DNA of 62,367 bases, taken from the NCBI RefSeq assembly GCF_001684335.1, contig NZ_LOIC01000020.1, positions 64,342-126,708 of the forward strand. The letters run 5' to 3'. The position numbers and the translations under genes were made by a program. The DNA is from Photorhabdus namnaonensis (GTDB taxonomy: Bacteria; Pseudomonadota; Gammaproteobacteria; Enterobacterales; Enterobacteriaceae). Of this stretch, positions 17,701 to 27,384 are shown one piece after another (position 1 is the first letter of the stretch; every line of letters starts with the position of its first letter). Below the pieces are notes generated by a model that saw only the letters and a program-made list of their open reading frames with translations, was not told where the DNA came from and searched no databases.

Positions 17701-19032
17701 TCAGATTTTGGCTGTCGCTAAATACTTTGTCATTTCATCATCGGGCACCATACCGCCGCCGGTTGCCCAAACCAGATGTGTAGCCTGCCTCATCTGTTCT
17801 ACTGAAAGGTTTTTGTTATTCAGATAATCACGGTTTCCACTCACACGAGCGGGACCCGCCATACCAGCTAATGCCGACGGCTCCAACCGGATACCCTCAT
17901 CACGATTCAGTAACCCCAACAGATTATACATTTCCTGATCTTGAATAGTATAAAATCCATCCAGCAAACGTTCCATCGCACGCCCAACAAAGCCAGAAGC
18001 CCTGCCTACCGCAAGACCATCAGCAACAGTGATATTGTCGATACCGATGTCCTGTACACAAATATTGTCATGCAAACCAGTATATACCCCCAATAACATA
18101 CTGGGAGAATGGGTAGGTTCAGCAAAAATACAGTGCACATGATCACCAAAAGCCAATTTCAGTCCAAATGCAACACCACCGGGACCACCACCAACGCCGC
18201 ACGGCAAATAAACGAATAATGGATGATCTTCATCAACCACAATATTCATCTGCTCAAACTGCGCCTTTACCCGTCCACCTACGACAGAATATCCCAGAAA
18301 CAACGTTTGGGAATTTTCGTCGTCGATAAAGAAACAGTTCGGATCAGATTCGGCTTCTTTACGCCCTCTGGCTACAGCTACCCCATAATCCAGTTCGTGT
18401 TCCACGACATTGACCCCATGCGAACGTAGCTTTTGCTTCTTCCATTCACGAGCATCGGCAGACATATGCACACTGACATTAAAACCCAGCTTCGCACTGA
18501 CAATACCAATGGACAGCCCCAAATTGCCGGTAGAACCTACAGCAATGCTGTATTGATTAAAGAACCGTTTAAATTCTTCCGAGAATAGTTTGCTGTAATC
18601 ATCGTTTTTAGAAAGCAACCCCGCCTGTAATGCCAATTTTTCCGCGTGAGCTAACACTTCATAAATTCCACCACGGGCTTTAATCGAACCTGAAATTGGC
18701 AAATGGCTGTCTTTTTTAAGCAAAATTCTTCCTGTGATACTCACACCATAATATTGTCCCAGTGTTTTCTGCATCGTAGGAATAGCCACTATTTCTGATT
18801 CAATAATGCCATGTGTGACGGCTGTTTCCGGGAAAGCTTTACATAAATAAGGCGCAAAACGATCCAGGCGTGCTTTAGCATCCCTGACATCATCAGCGTC
18901 CAAACCGACAAAAGGCAATCCCTCTTTAAAGGTGGTGTTACAAGGGTTAAACCAAAAGATTTCCTCTAATTCCATTAAATTTTTTACTAACGGATATTCA
19001 TTTAGTAATTGCTGAATTTCAGTACTTTTCAT
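17701..19032 (-). CDS. dsdA: D-serine ammonia-lyase (D-serine dehydratase)
   Basis: PLP enzyme converting D-serine to pyruvate and ammonia. 443 residues from the ATG at 19032, close to E. coli DsdA. The Schiff-base lysine K118 is in SGSIKARGG, and the phosphate-binding glycine loop GSTGNLGLS follows. It is the second gene after dsdX, but 293 bp away rather than nearly abutting as in E. coli. Detoxifies and feeds on D-serine. Confidence 0.95.
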   Translation of the reverse strand: MKSTEIQQLLNEYPLVKNLMELEEIFWFNPCNTTFKEGLPFVGLDADDVRDAKARLDRFAPYLCKAFPETAVTHGIIESEIVAIPTMQKTLGQYYGVSITGRILLKKDSHLPISGSIKARGGIYEVLAHAEKLALQAGLLSKNDDYSKLFSEEFKRFFNQYSIAVGSTGNLGLSIGIVSAKLGFNVSVHMSADAREWKKQKLRSHGVNVVEHELDYGVAVARGRKEAESDPNCFFIDDENSQTLFLGYSVVGGRVKAQFEQMNIVVDEDHPLFVYLPCGVGGGPGGVAFGLKLAFGDHVHCIFAEPTHSPSMLLGVYTGLHDNICVQDIGIDNITVADGLAVGRASGFVGRAMERLLDGFYTIQDQEMYNLLGLLNRDEGIRLEPSALAGMAGPARVSGNRDYLNNKNLSVEQMRQATHLVWATGGGMVPDDEMTKYLATAKI

Positions 19033-19325
19033 GTATGTATTAACCCAAGATAAGTGTTTCCCTGGTATATAAAACAACTCTTACTTGCTTGATTATTAAA
19101 ATTTTTCTTATATTCAATATGTTATGTTTACTACAGCTTCCTACAATATATCAGCACATCATACTTTATTTATTTTTTATCTTCCCCTTATTTTAATTAC
19201 TACGTTAATGTTCATTTTGTTTATTATTTTAGCTATAAAAGCTGCCTGTTTTACAGGCTTCCCTGGTATTGACACTTCGCACGTCTTATTCTTATTTTTC
19301 AAGTTGAGCTGTTACTTCTTTCTAT
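19033..19325. other. Unusually long dsdX-dsdA spacer
   Basis: Very T-rich on the plus strand. It contains a small hairpin (GCCTGT at 19244-19249 with ACAGGC at 19253-19258) followed on the minus strand by AGCTTTTA, which could attenuate transcription between dsdX and dsdA. A 70-codon open frame here (19124-19336, plus) is hydrophobic by composition and not convincing as a gene. Confidence 0.4.
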
Positions 19326-20663
19326 TTACACAATAGTAGAAAGAAGAAACGTCCCAACCAACGCAACTACAGACGCAATAAACGTTGCAGTTGTGTAGTA
19401 CTTAAAAGTTTCACAGAGCGTTGCTCCGCAATATTGCTTAACCAACCAAAACAGTGAATCAGTCACAATAGTACAGCCGATAGCACCAGAACCAATTGCC
19501 AATGTAATGATTTCAGGACTAATATCTGGATATAACGGCAACATAGGCGAAACAATCGCTGTTGCGCCCATCATTGCGACTGTTGCTGAACCAACCGCCG
19601 CATGCAAAATAATAGCAACCAACCAAGACAAAAAAATTGGATGCATATCCAGACTCGACAAAATAACAGCCAAGGCATCACTAAGACCGCTTACTTTTAA
19701 AACACTATTAAATGCTCCACCCGCGCCTATAATTAATAAGATATTGGCGATAGAGGAGAAACAATCTTCTGTTTTTGTCAACAGTGTACTCATTCCCATA
19801 TTTTGCTTGATGCCCAAGGTGTAATAGGCAACAAACGCGGCAATGAACATAGCTGTAATAGGATTACCAATAAATTCCAGCACCGCATAAAACGTGGTGC
19901 CTTTTTCTATATTTAATTCAGCAATCGTTTTAATCAACATCAACCCAATTGGCAATAACACCGTAAACAATGTCATGCCTAAAGAGGGTAAATTCTCTTC
20001 TCTACGAACTGCAATTCCAGAAAACTCCGCCGGAACCGATTTAAAAGGCAGACGGCTACCGAGAAGCTTCTGAAATAGTGGACCACCTACCAAAGCTGCA
20101 AATAGACCAACTACCAACCCATAAACAATCACCGAACCAACATCCGCGCCCAGTTTATTCGTCACAAATAATGCAGCCGGGTGTGGAGGAACAATACAGT
20201 GAACCACCATCAACGCTGTACATAATGGAATCGCTAATTTCAGCAGTGACGTATTGGTTTTCCTGGCAATAGAAAATGCCAGTGGAATTAACAATACCAC
20301 CCCTACTTCGACAAACAGCGTAATACCACAAACCAGACCAATTAGCACCATAACGATGTCAGGTGACAACCATCGGCATTTTTGCAATGTGATACCAATA
20401 CGCTCTGCCGCGCCGGATATCTCCATCATCTTACCAAGAATGGTTCCCAAACCAATCACTACGGCCAAAAAGCCTAACGTATCTCCAACTCCCCCTTGAA
20501 TGGCGTTCACCATTTCAACAGGGTTCATTCCCATTAAAACACCGACATAAAAACTGGCTAACAATAGCGCGAGAAAAGGGTGAATTTTTAATTTAATTAT
20601 CGTAAATACGATTAACACAATACTTGTAAGTAACGTACCAATCACCCAAGGTTGTGAATCCAC
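19326..20663 (-). CDS. dsdX: D-serine transporter DsdX
   Basis: Inner-membrane GntP-family permease, 445 residues, the same length as E. coli DsdX and colinear with it throughout (for example HPFLALLLASF, SGAAERIG, GNPITAMFIA, GAIGCTIVTDSLFWLVKQYCGATL). About twelve hydrophobic segments. First gene of the leftward dsdX-dsdA unit, divergent from dsdC. Confidence 0.95.
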   Translation of the reverse strand: MDSQPWVIGTLLTSIVLIVFTIIKLKIHPFLALLLASFYVGVLMGMNPVEMVNAIQGGVGDTLGFLAVVIGLGTILGKMMEISGAAERIGITLQKCRWLSPDIVMVLIGLVCGITLFVEVGVVLLIPLAFSIARKTNTSLLKLAIPLCTALMVVHCIVPPHPAALFVTNKLGADVGSVIVYGLVVGLFAALVGGPLFQKLLGSRLPFKSVPAEFSGIAVRREENLPSLGMTLFTVLLPIGLMLIKTIAELNIEKGTTFYAVLEFIGNPITAMFIAAFVAYYTLGIKQNMGMSTLLTKTEDCFSSIANILLIIGAGGAFNSVLKVSGLSDALAVILSSLDMHPIFLSWLVAIILHAAVGSATVAMMGATAIVSPMLPLYPDISPEIITLAIGSGAIGCTIVTDSLFWLVKQYCGATLCETFKYYTTATFIASVVALVGTFLLSTIV

Positions 20664-20711
20664 TTAATCATTCCCCACAGTCAGCCTCTGTTCGTCATGC
20701 GAATTTTCATT

Positions 20712-20731
20712 ATTGAATATGAATATTCAAT
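20712..20731. promoter_or_regulatory. Palindrome in the dsdX-dsdC intergenic region
   Basis: ATTGAATAT-GA-ATATTCAAT, perfect 9-bp arms, about 50 bp upstream of the dsdX start. A likely DsdC (LysR-type) binding site, though its closeness to dsdX would also fit an operator overlapping the promoter. Assignment is by position. Confidence 0.6.
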
Positions 20732-20813
20732 TTTTGACAAATGATTAATACATAGCCATGCATGAACCAGATTGAGCCAATTCAGTGATACTGATCAAAA
20801 TTTTCACTTTATT

Positions 20814-20829
20814 TGCGATTTAAATCACT
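20814..20829. promoter_or_regulatory. Candidate CRP site of the dsd promoter region
   Basis: TGCGA-N6-TCACT, eight of ten matches to the CRP consensus, between the divergent dsdX and dsdC genes. The E. coli dsd operon is known to need cAMP-CRP. Confidence 0.45.
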
Positions 20830-20904
20830 AAAACTATCTGAAACACACCGCCTTAATGATACGGTTGCATTATCCGTCGTCGATGAACTAGAAACACGAT
20901 AAAT

Positions 20905-21843
20905 ATGTACACAGATGATAATTTCATGGTTGTAAATAAGTTACTCAATGGAAGCCAGTTATCAAAACTGCATACATTTGAGATAGCCGCCCGCCACTGC
21001 TCTTTTGTTCTGGCCGCTGACGAATTAGCTATCAGCGCCAGTGCGGTCAGCCATCGAATCAGTTCTCTGGAACAAGAGTTGGGATTCAAACTCTTCCAAC
21101 GTTTTCACAGAAAAATTGAATTAACTTGTGAAGGAAAGCGTTTATTTTGGACAATAAAATCGACGCTGGAACATCTCAATCAGGAAATTCTGGAAATAAA
21201 AAATCAGGAGTTATCGGGTAATCTGACTATTTACTCCCGCCCGACCTTTACTCAATGCTGGCTAGTGCCTAAATTGGCTGATTTTAATCAGCTATATCCA
21301 TCCATCAACCTGAACATCTTAGTGGGTAACGAAAATGTGAATTTTCGCGGTTATGGTATCGATCTTGCGATTTATTTTGATGATATTATGTCCAACGAGT
21401 TATCACATCAATATCTGATGAGCGAATATATTACCCCGGTCTGTAGCCCGCAATATGCTGAAAAACATAACCTAATGGGAAATATCGATAATCTACAATA
21501 CTGCACACTATTACACGATAAACAAGCATGGAGCTATGACTCCGATACCAAAGAGTGGAATACATGGGCAGAACACTTTAACGTTACGCTGGACCCATCA
21601 CATAAATGTATTGTCTTTGATCGCTCCGATTTAGCCGCCGTTGCCGCAATACACCACGCCGGTGTTGCAATGGGCAGAAAAAATATGATTTGGGAAAAAA
21701 TTGAAAACAATGAATTAGTCGCCCCCTTCCCCAACACAGAAGTATTATGTAAACAATATTACTATACCTGTACCCTACCTCAACAACAGAATGAGAAAGT
21801 CAATGCCTTTATCCAATGGCTAAAATCAACTATAGATGAATAA
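20905..21843 (+). CDS. dsdC: LysR-type activator of D-serine genes
   Basis: 312 residues. N-terminal LysR helix-turn-helix (about 18-75: QLSKLHTFEIAARHCSFVLAADELAISASAVSHRI) and a two-lobed effector domain. Colinear with E. coli DsdC, including NQEILEIKNQELSG and SRPTFTQCWLVP. Divergent from dsdX, the standard dsdC-dsdXA layout. The start at 20905 gives a lead-in similar to E. coli; ATG at 20926 is possible. Confidence 0.93.
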   Translation: MYTDDNFMVVNKLLNGSQLSKLHTFEIAARHCSFVLAADELAISASAVSHRISSLEQELGFKLFQRFHRKIELTCEGKRLFWTIKSTLEHLNQEILEIKNQELSGNLTIYSRPTFTQCWLVPKLADFNQLYPSINLNILVGNENVNFRGYGIDLAIYFDDIMSNELSHQYLMSEYITPVCSPQYAEKHNLMGNIDNLQYCTLLHDKQAWSYDSDTKEWNTWAEHFNVTLDPSHKCIVFDRSDLAAVAAIHHAGVAMGRKNMIWEKIENNELVAPFPNTEVLCKQYYYTCTLPQQQNEKVNAFIQWLKSTIDE

Positions 21844-21910
21844 AAATATAGCCAACTATTAACGGATATAACAAACCTGCCTTGTTTTAAGTGGTGATAA
21901 TGAGCTTTAA

Positions 21911-21931
21911 GTGGCGATAGTAAATCGCCAC
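21911..21931 (+). terminator. Hairpin after dsdC
   Basis: GTGGCGAT-N5-ATCGCCAC, perfect eight-pair stem 68 bp past the dsdC stop, followed by AGAAATTTT. A weak U-tract makes it a probable rather than certain terminator. The rest of 21844-22362 is AT-rich with no gene seen. Confidence 0.55.
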
Positions 21932-22362
21932 AGAAATTTTACGCCGGACTCTACCGTACTTGCAATTCAGTCAAAATTATCGATAACTCCCCTAACGCCC
22001 CCGGAAAAGTCTGAACCCCACCTTCTATAAAAGCCCAGCCTTATTAAATTAATCTTAACCCCTTGGTAATGAATAAGTATTGCAACCATAGAGATAATAT
22101 CTATCGACTGCAATAGCCATTTATTATTTTCACATTTTTACTGGAATTTTATTATCACTATTTCTATCCTTAAAAAATCAGCAATAATGTAATGATTTGA
22201 AAATAACATCTAAATTTAATCAAAAAATATATACTAACAATGTAAGTTATGATATTCATCACAACTGCTAGTAAGCAAATCGTTTAAATGAGTTATATAC
22301 CCTATAGAGACGGGTATAAAGTCGTTTATTTCAGAAGTATGAAGTATATAGAGTGTAATGAA

Positions 22363-22935
22363 ATGCAAAAATTGTTATTAAGCTGTGGAGTGATTTTTTC
22401 TGTATCCGCGATAACTTTACCTGCCCAAGCTGAACAAAATACAGCTTCTATCGGATACGCCTACGTGAAACCACAAGATGTAAGTGCACTAAATGGTGCA
22501 ACGTTGAGTTACCGATATGAGCTTGATGATCAATGGGGGCTATTATCATCATTTACCTTTGCTAAAGGAGATGATAAAGAGACGACAAAAAATTATCACT
22601 CAAAAAGTGATGTTAAGTACTATTCCTTAATGGCGGGCCCAACCTATAGGATTAATGATTATGTTAGCTTATACGGTCAACTGGGGTTATCTAGGATTAA
22701 CGCAAAATCCTCCACTCACTATCGCCCTTCAGACGATTACCGTACCGGATATATCGAAAAGGAATCAGTAAGCAAAAACACGTTAGGTTGGGGAGCGGGC
22801 TTTATTATCAACCCGACAACCAATACCTCCATTACCGCCGGTTATGAAGGTAGCCGTTTTAGTATCAAAGACGGAAACGAGAAAGATCACTTATCTACTA
22901 ACGGTTTTAATATAACTGTCGGCTATCGTTTCTAA
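22363..22935 (+). CDS. Ail/Lom/OmpX-family outer membrane protein
   Basis: 190 residues from the ATG at 22363, which begins a typical signal peptide (QKLLLSCGVIFSVSAITLPAQA, cleavage after AQA). The mature part alternates short beta strands (TASIGYAYV, GATLSYRYEL, YYSLMAGPTYRI, VSLYGQLGLS, LGWGAGFII, TSITAGYEGS) and ends in GYRF, the C-terminal aromatic signal for outer-membrane insertion. This is the eight-stranded Ail/OmpX barrel, whose members mediate adhesion and serum or immune resistance. Loops are charged and unlike any particular homologue I recall. An in-frame ATG 25 codons upstream would bury the signal peptide and is rejected. Confidence 0.85.
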   Translation: MQKLLLSCGVIFSVSAITLPAQAEQNTASIGYAYVKPQDVSALNGATLSYRYELDDQWGLLSSFTFAKGDDKETTKNYHSKSDVKYYSLMAGPTYRINDYVSLYGQLGLSRINAKSSTHYRPSDDYRTGYIEKESVSKNTLGWGAGFIINPTTNTSITAGYEGSRFSIKDGNEKDHLSTNGFNITVGYRF

Positions 22936-22959
22936 CTTAATTAATGATCAATGTATCAT

Positions 22960-22999
22960 CACCAAGGTTGAATATCGTATTTACAACCTTGGTGGTTTT
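22960..22999 (+). terminator. Intrinsic terminator of the Ail-like gene
   Basis: CACCAAGGTTG / CAACCTTGGTG, 11 perfect pairs, 13-nt loop, followed by GTTTTATT, 25 bp past the stop. Confidence 0.85.
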
Positions 23000-23432
23000 A
23001 TTATAGATAACCGATAAATAGCTAAGATTAAAGATAATCGGCTTGATTTTCCCATTACGGACCACAAACAATTAATAAATAAAACCAATAAGAAATTAAA
23101 GAAAATATACAATAACGTATAGATGTTTTTCTACTAGTCATTTTAATCAAGTTAGAAAGCATTATCATAAAAAATCATAGAAAGAAATTGAAGGGATGAA
23201 AGAAAAACAATTTCCAAACGTTGAATATATATGATTTAAATATATTTTTATTTACAATACTTTTGATTTTTTATTTCCACCAACAATATAAAAACAGTTA
23301 ATCTTCTGATCTAATAAAAACATATCATTATTCTTTATCTGAACTAGACTATGGTTGATACAAATGACAAGTAATCATCTGTACAATAATTTAATATACT
23401 GATTATAAATCAACATTATTTAGGGAATATAT
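23000..23432. other. AT-rich leader of tail-fibre gene 1
   Basis: No gene. The last 150-200 bp resemble the sequence before the second tail-fibre gene (56250-56443): both hold CCAAC...CAGTTAA-like, ATCATCT.TACAATAATT.AATAT and AACATTAT runs in the same order. The duplication thus included a leader or promoter. Confidence 0.5.
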
Positions 23433-24323
23433 ATGAGCCAGAAAAATGATTTTAAGGCGTTTTCTGTTAGTAATGACGCTAATGTAGTTCACCAAGAAAA
23501 GTATGAAGAAAACCAGAGTTTACAGACAGGATTCCCACCAAATACTATTTCTATTGATTTATTAAATAAAGTCTTACGCCAGTCGTCAATTATATCATCT
23601 GTTATAGCTGATTTTATCGCTACACAATCTGGCAATGATATTCTGGATGATGGAGATATAGTTAAGATCACTGCTCAATTAGATAAAGCGTTAGAACAAA
23701 AAATCACAACAGCAGCGCCAAATGCCTCATTAACTCAAAAAGGCGTTGTTCAGCTTACAAATGTAGTTGGTAATAGTGACGCATTAGCTGTTACGCAAAA
23801 ACTTGTTCAGAATATAATAAACTCATTGAATGAAAATATTAATGGTAAAGTATCCAATACTCGTAAAATCAATGGAAAAGTGTTATCCAGTGACATTAGC
23901 ATAAACTCCAGTGATGTAGGGAGTTATGATAAATCTGAATCAGACGGGAAATATCAACCACGTGGTAATTATCAACCTGTAGGACTGTCGTATACTAAAG
24001 ATGAATCTGATTATCGCTATGGCAGTAAAAATACAGCTTTAAGAGCTGCAAATGGTTGGTGGAAATGTGGTGATACCGGGATGATTTATCAATGGGGACG
24101 AACGCCTAGTAGTCTTAGTGAGTCATCCGCTAGTTACTCCTTCCCTATCGCATTTCCTAATGCTTGTGCTATAGGAGTAGCAACACCTGATTACTATAAA
24201 TCTGAAAAAGGTTCCCTTTCTGCATACTTTAACATTATTAGCAATGCGGTTTTTAGATTAACCCTTGATCAAGCTTCAAATGATCAACCAGCTGGAGTTT
24301 TTTGGTTTGCTATTGGATGGTAA
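23433..24323 (+). CDS. Orphan phage tail-fibre protein
   Basis: 296 residues. The N-terminal 110 (NDFKAFSVSNDANVV ... VLRQSSIISSVIADFIATQSG ... LTQKGVVQLTN) match phage tail-fibre attachment regions; a middle repeat region (YDKSESDGKYQPRGNYQP..YTKDESDYRYG) leads to a C-terminal gp53-like receptor-binding domain (NGWWKCGDTGMIYQWGRT ... YSFPIAFPNACAIG ... FWFAIGW). No other phage structural gene is nearby, so it is either a prophage remnant or a fibre kept for a tailocin or other injection device. The Shine-Dalgarno is AGGGAA. Confidence 0.8.
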   Translation: MSQKNDFKAFSVSNDANVVHQEKYEENQSLQTGFPPNTISIDLLNKVLRQSSIISSVIADFIATQSGNDILDDGDIVKITAQLDKALEQKITTAAPNASLTQKGVVQLTNVVGNSDALAVTQKLVQNIINSLNENINGKVSNTRKINGKVLSSDISINSSDVGSYDKSESDGKYQPRGNYQPVGLSYTKDESDYRYGSKNTALRAANGWWKCGDTGMIYQWGRTPSSLSESSASYSFPIAFPNACAIGVATPDYYKSEKGSLSAYFNIISNAVFRLTLDQASNDQPAGVFWFAIGW

Positions 24324-24330
24324 GGAATGC

Positions 24331-24426
24331 ATGACTTTGCAGGCTTGGAAAAAATACCGAGTCATACTAAATCGGATTGATAATTCAAAAATACCAGAGA
24401 TTGATTGGCCAAATCTACCGTTATAA
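24331..24426 (+). pseudogene. Tail-fibre assembly (Tfa) C-terminal stub
   Basis: A 31-codon frame starting 7 bp after the tail-fibre stop encodes LQAWKKYRVILNRID..IPEIDWP, the typical last 30 residues of phage tail-fibre assembly chaperones. An AAGGA Shine-Dalgarno and ATG are directly joined to this C-terminus, so about 150 internal codons appear to have been deleted in frame. Seen directly; family recognised from the motif. Confidence 0.75.
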
Positions 24427-24666
24427 TTACCAAAAAGGCCGGGAACAGAATAACACCCGGCCTTAACAATTTCATTTATTTGTACTAGATGATTCATTAA
24501 GTTCCTTGGGAGATAGTCCTCATTGATAAATTATCCCAGCATCACTACATCATCTTTTAAGAACATGTAAAAAATATTAAATCAGACCCGATATGATTAT
24601 GACACACGAATAAGTTACCTAGAAAAATAAGTTGTCAGTGAAATATTCACAACTCATTAATTTGAT

Positions 24667-24742
24667 TGGTGGGTTGTCGGGGACTCGAACCCCGGACCAA
24701 TTGATTAAGAGTCAACTGCTCTGCCGACTGAGCTAACAACCC
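24667..24742 (-). tRNA. tRNA-Lys (CUU anticodon)
   Basis: Complete cloverleaf on the minus strand with the CCA encoded. Acceptor GGGTTGT/ACAACCC, D arm GCTC..GAGC, anticodon stem GTTGA/TCAAT with loop CTCTTAA giving anticodon CUU, and T arm CGGGG-TTCGAGT-CCCCG. E. coli uses only UUU lysine tRNAs, so this isoacceptor is an addition. Confidence 0.93.
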
Positions 24743-24994
24743 AATGTGAGTAATTATTCCCCTATACAAAGCTGTCGTCAATATATTATAGCCATTTTTT
24801 TCTGAACGAATAATTCATACTCAATTCCAACAGCATTAACAAGTTAAATTGTAACCAATTTGTTTTTAAAGTGAGATCAGGCTGTTATTGCTATAGTAAT
24901 CTGTGTCACAATATTTTTCGCAAACATCATCATATATAAGGCCACTTAAAGAGCCGTAACAATTTACCGAAGAAAATATTGGATACTACATACT

Positions 24995-26401
24995 ATGGCA
25001 GAAAATATACACACTTCACTTTCCGCTAAAACCGGGGAAACGCAGTTACAACGCAATCTAACCAACCGACATATACAACTTATCGCTATCGGCGGCGCCA
25101 TCGGCACGGGCCTGTTTATGGGATCAGGGAAAACAATCTCTCTCGCCGGACCATCGATCATATTCGTTTATATGATTATCGGTTTCATGTTGTTCTTCGT
25201 GATGCGAGCAATGGGTGAACTATTGCTTTCGAACCTGAATTATAAATCATTCAGTGATTTTTCCGCCGATTTGCTCGGGCCCTGGGCGGGTTTTTTCGTC
25301 GGCTGGACTTACTGGTTCTGTTGGGTTATTACCGGTATCGCCGATGTGGTCGCGATTACTGCTTATATCGGCTATTGGCAACCGGATTTTCCACAATGGC
25401 TGACTTCCCTACTCTGCGTTTCACTATTGCTCTCCCTGAATCTGGCTACAGTGAAATTATTCGGAGAAATGGAATTCTGGTTCGCCATGATAAAAATCGT
25501 TGCTATTGTCGCTTTAATCGCGACAGGTGCTATTCTGATTGGCATGCATTTTCAATCTCCAGCCGGTCATACCGCTTCACTGGCAAATATATGGAATGAT
25601 GGTGGATTCTTTCCCAAAGGGTTAAGCGGATTTTTCGCCGGATTTCAGATAGCCATATTCGCCTTTGTGGGCATTGAATTAGTGGGTACTGCCGCCGCAG
25701 AAACTAAAGATCCAATGAAATCCCTTCCCAGAGCCATTAATGCCATTCCGATTCGTATTATCACCTTCTACGTGCTGGCGCTGATAATTATTATGTCGGT
25801 TACACCGTGGCGTTCAATCATTGCAGACAAAAGTCCTTTTGTTGAGCTGTTTGTTCTCATCGGTTTACCCGCTGCCGCCAGTATCGTGAACTTTGTGGTA
25901 TTAACCTCTGCCGCCTCTTCAGCCAACAGCGGTGTTTTCTCCACCAGCCGTATGCTATTTGGGTTAGCAAAAGAAGGCGATGCGCCACAGCAATTCAGCC
26001 GCCTTTCACGCCGTTCCGTACCTGCATCGGGGTTAATTTTCACCTGTTTATGTTTATCCTGTGGTGTGGTGCTGATTTATTTAATTCCTGATGTTATGCA
26101 TGTATTTACCTTGGTAACCACCGTTTCAGCCATTCTGTTTATGTTTATCTGGAGTATGATCCTATGCTCATATCTGGTTTACCGGAAACGTCGTCCGGCA
26201 TTACATAAGGCTTCAACCTATAAAATGCCATTGGGTATTATCATGTCATGGGTCTGTCTGGCATTTTTTGCATTTGTTCTGATATTACTCACTTTACGGG
26301 ATGATACCCGTCAGGCATTAATCATCACACCTATCTGGTTTATGGTTTTAATTATCGGTTTTCAAATTGTAAAAAAACGTAGAACACGTTTGTACAGTTA
26401 A
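24995..26401 (+). CDS. cycA: D-serine/D-alanine/glycine permease
   Basis: 468-residue APC-family proton symporter with twelve membrane segments. Strongly colinear with E. coli CycA, including RNLTNRHIQLIAIGGAIGTG, MRAMGELLLSNL, FAGFQIAIFAFVGIELVGT and DDTRQAL near the C-terminus. With dsdX it gives two routes of D-serine uptake within 6 kb of dsdA. Monocistronic: tRNA upstream on the other strand and a terminator downstream. Confidence 0.93.
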   Translation: MAENIHTSLSAKTGETQLQRNLTNRHIQLIAIGGAIGTGLFMGSGKTISLAGPSIIFVYMIIGFMLFFVMRAMGELLLSNLNYKSFSDFSADLLGPWAGFFVGWTYWFCWVITGIADVVAITAYIGYWQPDFPQWLTSLLCVSLLLSLNLATVKLFGEMEFWFAMIKIVAIVALIATGAILIGMHFQSPAGHTASLANIWNDGGFFPKGLSGFFAGFQIAIFAFVGIELVGTAAAETKDPMKSLPRAINAIPIRIITFYVLALIIIMSVTPWRSIIADKSPFVELFVLIGLPAAASIVNFVVLTSAASSANSGVFSTSRMLFGLAKEGDAPQQFSRLSRRSVPASGLIFTCLCLSCGVVLIYLIPDVMHVFTLVTTVSAILFMFIWSMILCSYLVYRKRRPALHKASTYKMPLGIIMSWVCLAFFAFVLILLTLRDDTRQALIITPIWFMVLIIGFQIVKKRRTRLYS

Positions 26402-26427
26402 CTTATTCAAATCCTTAATATCTATAT

Positions 26428-26461
26428 GACCTGTTGGAATAATACTCCACAGGTCTTTTTT
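26428..26461 (+). terminator. Intrinsic terminator of cycA
   Basis: GACCTGT...ACAGGTC stem, extended by GGA/TCC after a bulge, followed by TTTTTT. Confidence 0.9.
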
Positions 26462-26579
26462 ATTGCTGCAAGCTGAAAAATTCCCACTACACTTACTCTA
26501 CCGGTTAAGAAAATATTCCTTATTAAAAGCATTAGGCAAATTTTCATAACGTGATCATTTCACCTTATTCCATCAATAA

Positions 26580-26708
26580 TATTTACCCAATGGATTTCAA
26601 GATGGATCGCGACGGCAAGGGAGCGAATCCCCGGGAGCATAGCAAACTATGTGACCGGGGTGAGTGAGTGCAGCCAACAAAGAAGCAACTTGAAAGATGA
26701 AGGGTATT
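26580..26708. repeat. ERIC element, full length
   Basis: Contains the conserved ERIC core (GAATCCCCGGGAGCAT...CTATGTGACCGGGGTGAG) and the ends ACCCAATGGATTTCAAG and CTTGAAAGATGAAGGGTATT. About 127 bp, between cycA and wrbA. Confidence 0.92.
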
Positions 26709-26781
26709 GATGAATTTAAATAACAGGCTGCTATTATTGTAAACTTCGCAGCCACTTTTTAACCTTGTAGGAGAAAGTGCT

Positions 26782-27381
26782 ATGACTAAAATTCTTGTAC
26801 TTTATTATTCCATGTACGGTCATATTGAAGCGCTGGCATCGGCAGTAGCAGAAGGCGCTAAAAAAGTCGCTAACGTAGAAGTCACGATTAAACGCGTGCC
26901 AGAAACCATTCCACCAGAAGCATTTACCAAAGCAGGTGGTAAAGTAGATCAATCCGCTCCTATTGCATCCGTACAAGAGCTAGTTGACTATGATGCCATT
27001 ATTATCGGCACCCCAACCCGCTTTGGTAATATGGCCGGCCAAATGAGAAACTTTCTAGATCAGACCGGCGGCCTGTGGGTCGAAGGTAAACTGTACGGCA
27101 AAGTCGCTAGCGTCTTCACTTCCACAGGCGTTGGCGGTGGTCAGGAGATGACGATTACTTCAACCTGGACAACGCTCGCTCACCACGGCTTTATTATTGT
27201 ACCAATTGGTTATGGTATTCCCGAAATTGGCGATATTTCGCAGATGCAGGGAGGAACACCCTACGGCGCCAGTACTATTGCTGACGGTGATGGTTCGCGC
27301 ATCCCCAATGAAAATGAATTGAAGATCGCCCGTTATCAAGGCGAGCATGTAGCGAAGATCGCTAAAAAACTGAAAGATTAA
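26782..27381 (+). CDS. wrbA: NAD(P)H:quinone oxidoreductase WrbA
   Basis: Flavodoxin-like FMN enzyme that reduces quinones by two electrons. 199 residues, close to E. coli WrbA. Flavin phosphate loop YYSMYGHIE at the N-terminus, then GTPTRFGNM and the WrbA-specific insertion with [23 protein letters not shown] and GGTPYGAST. Shine-Dalgarno TAGGAG. Its own transcription unit. Confidence 0.95.
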   Translation: MTKILVLYYSMYGHIEALASAVAEGAKKVANVEVTIKRVPETIPPEAFTKAGGKVDQSAPIASVQELVDYDAIIIGTPTRFGNMAGQMRNFLDQTGGLWVEGKLYGKVASVFTSTGVGGGQEMTITSTWTTLAHHGFIIVPIGYGIPEIGDISQMQGGTPYGASTIADGDGSRIPNENELKIARYQGEHVAKIAKKLKD

Positions 27382-27384
27382 CAT

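Noticed and set aside
19124-19336. 70-codon hydrophobic frame between dsdX and dsdA
   Set aside because: Hydrophobicity follows from T-rich DNA; no Shine-Dalgarno; overlaps the end of dsdX.
23433-24426. Intact prophage around the first tail fibre
   Set aside because: No capsid, terminase, integrase or lysis genes; neighbours are ordinary chromosomal genes.
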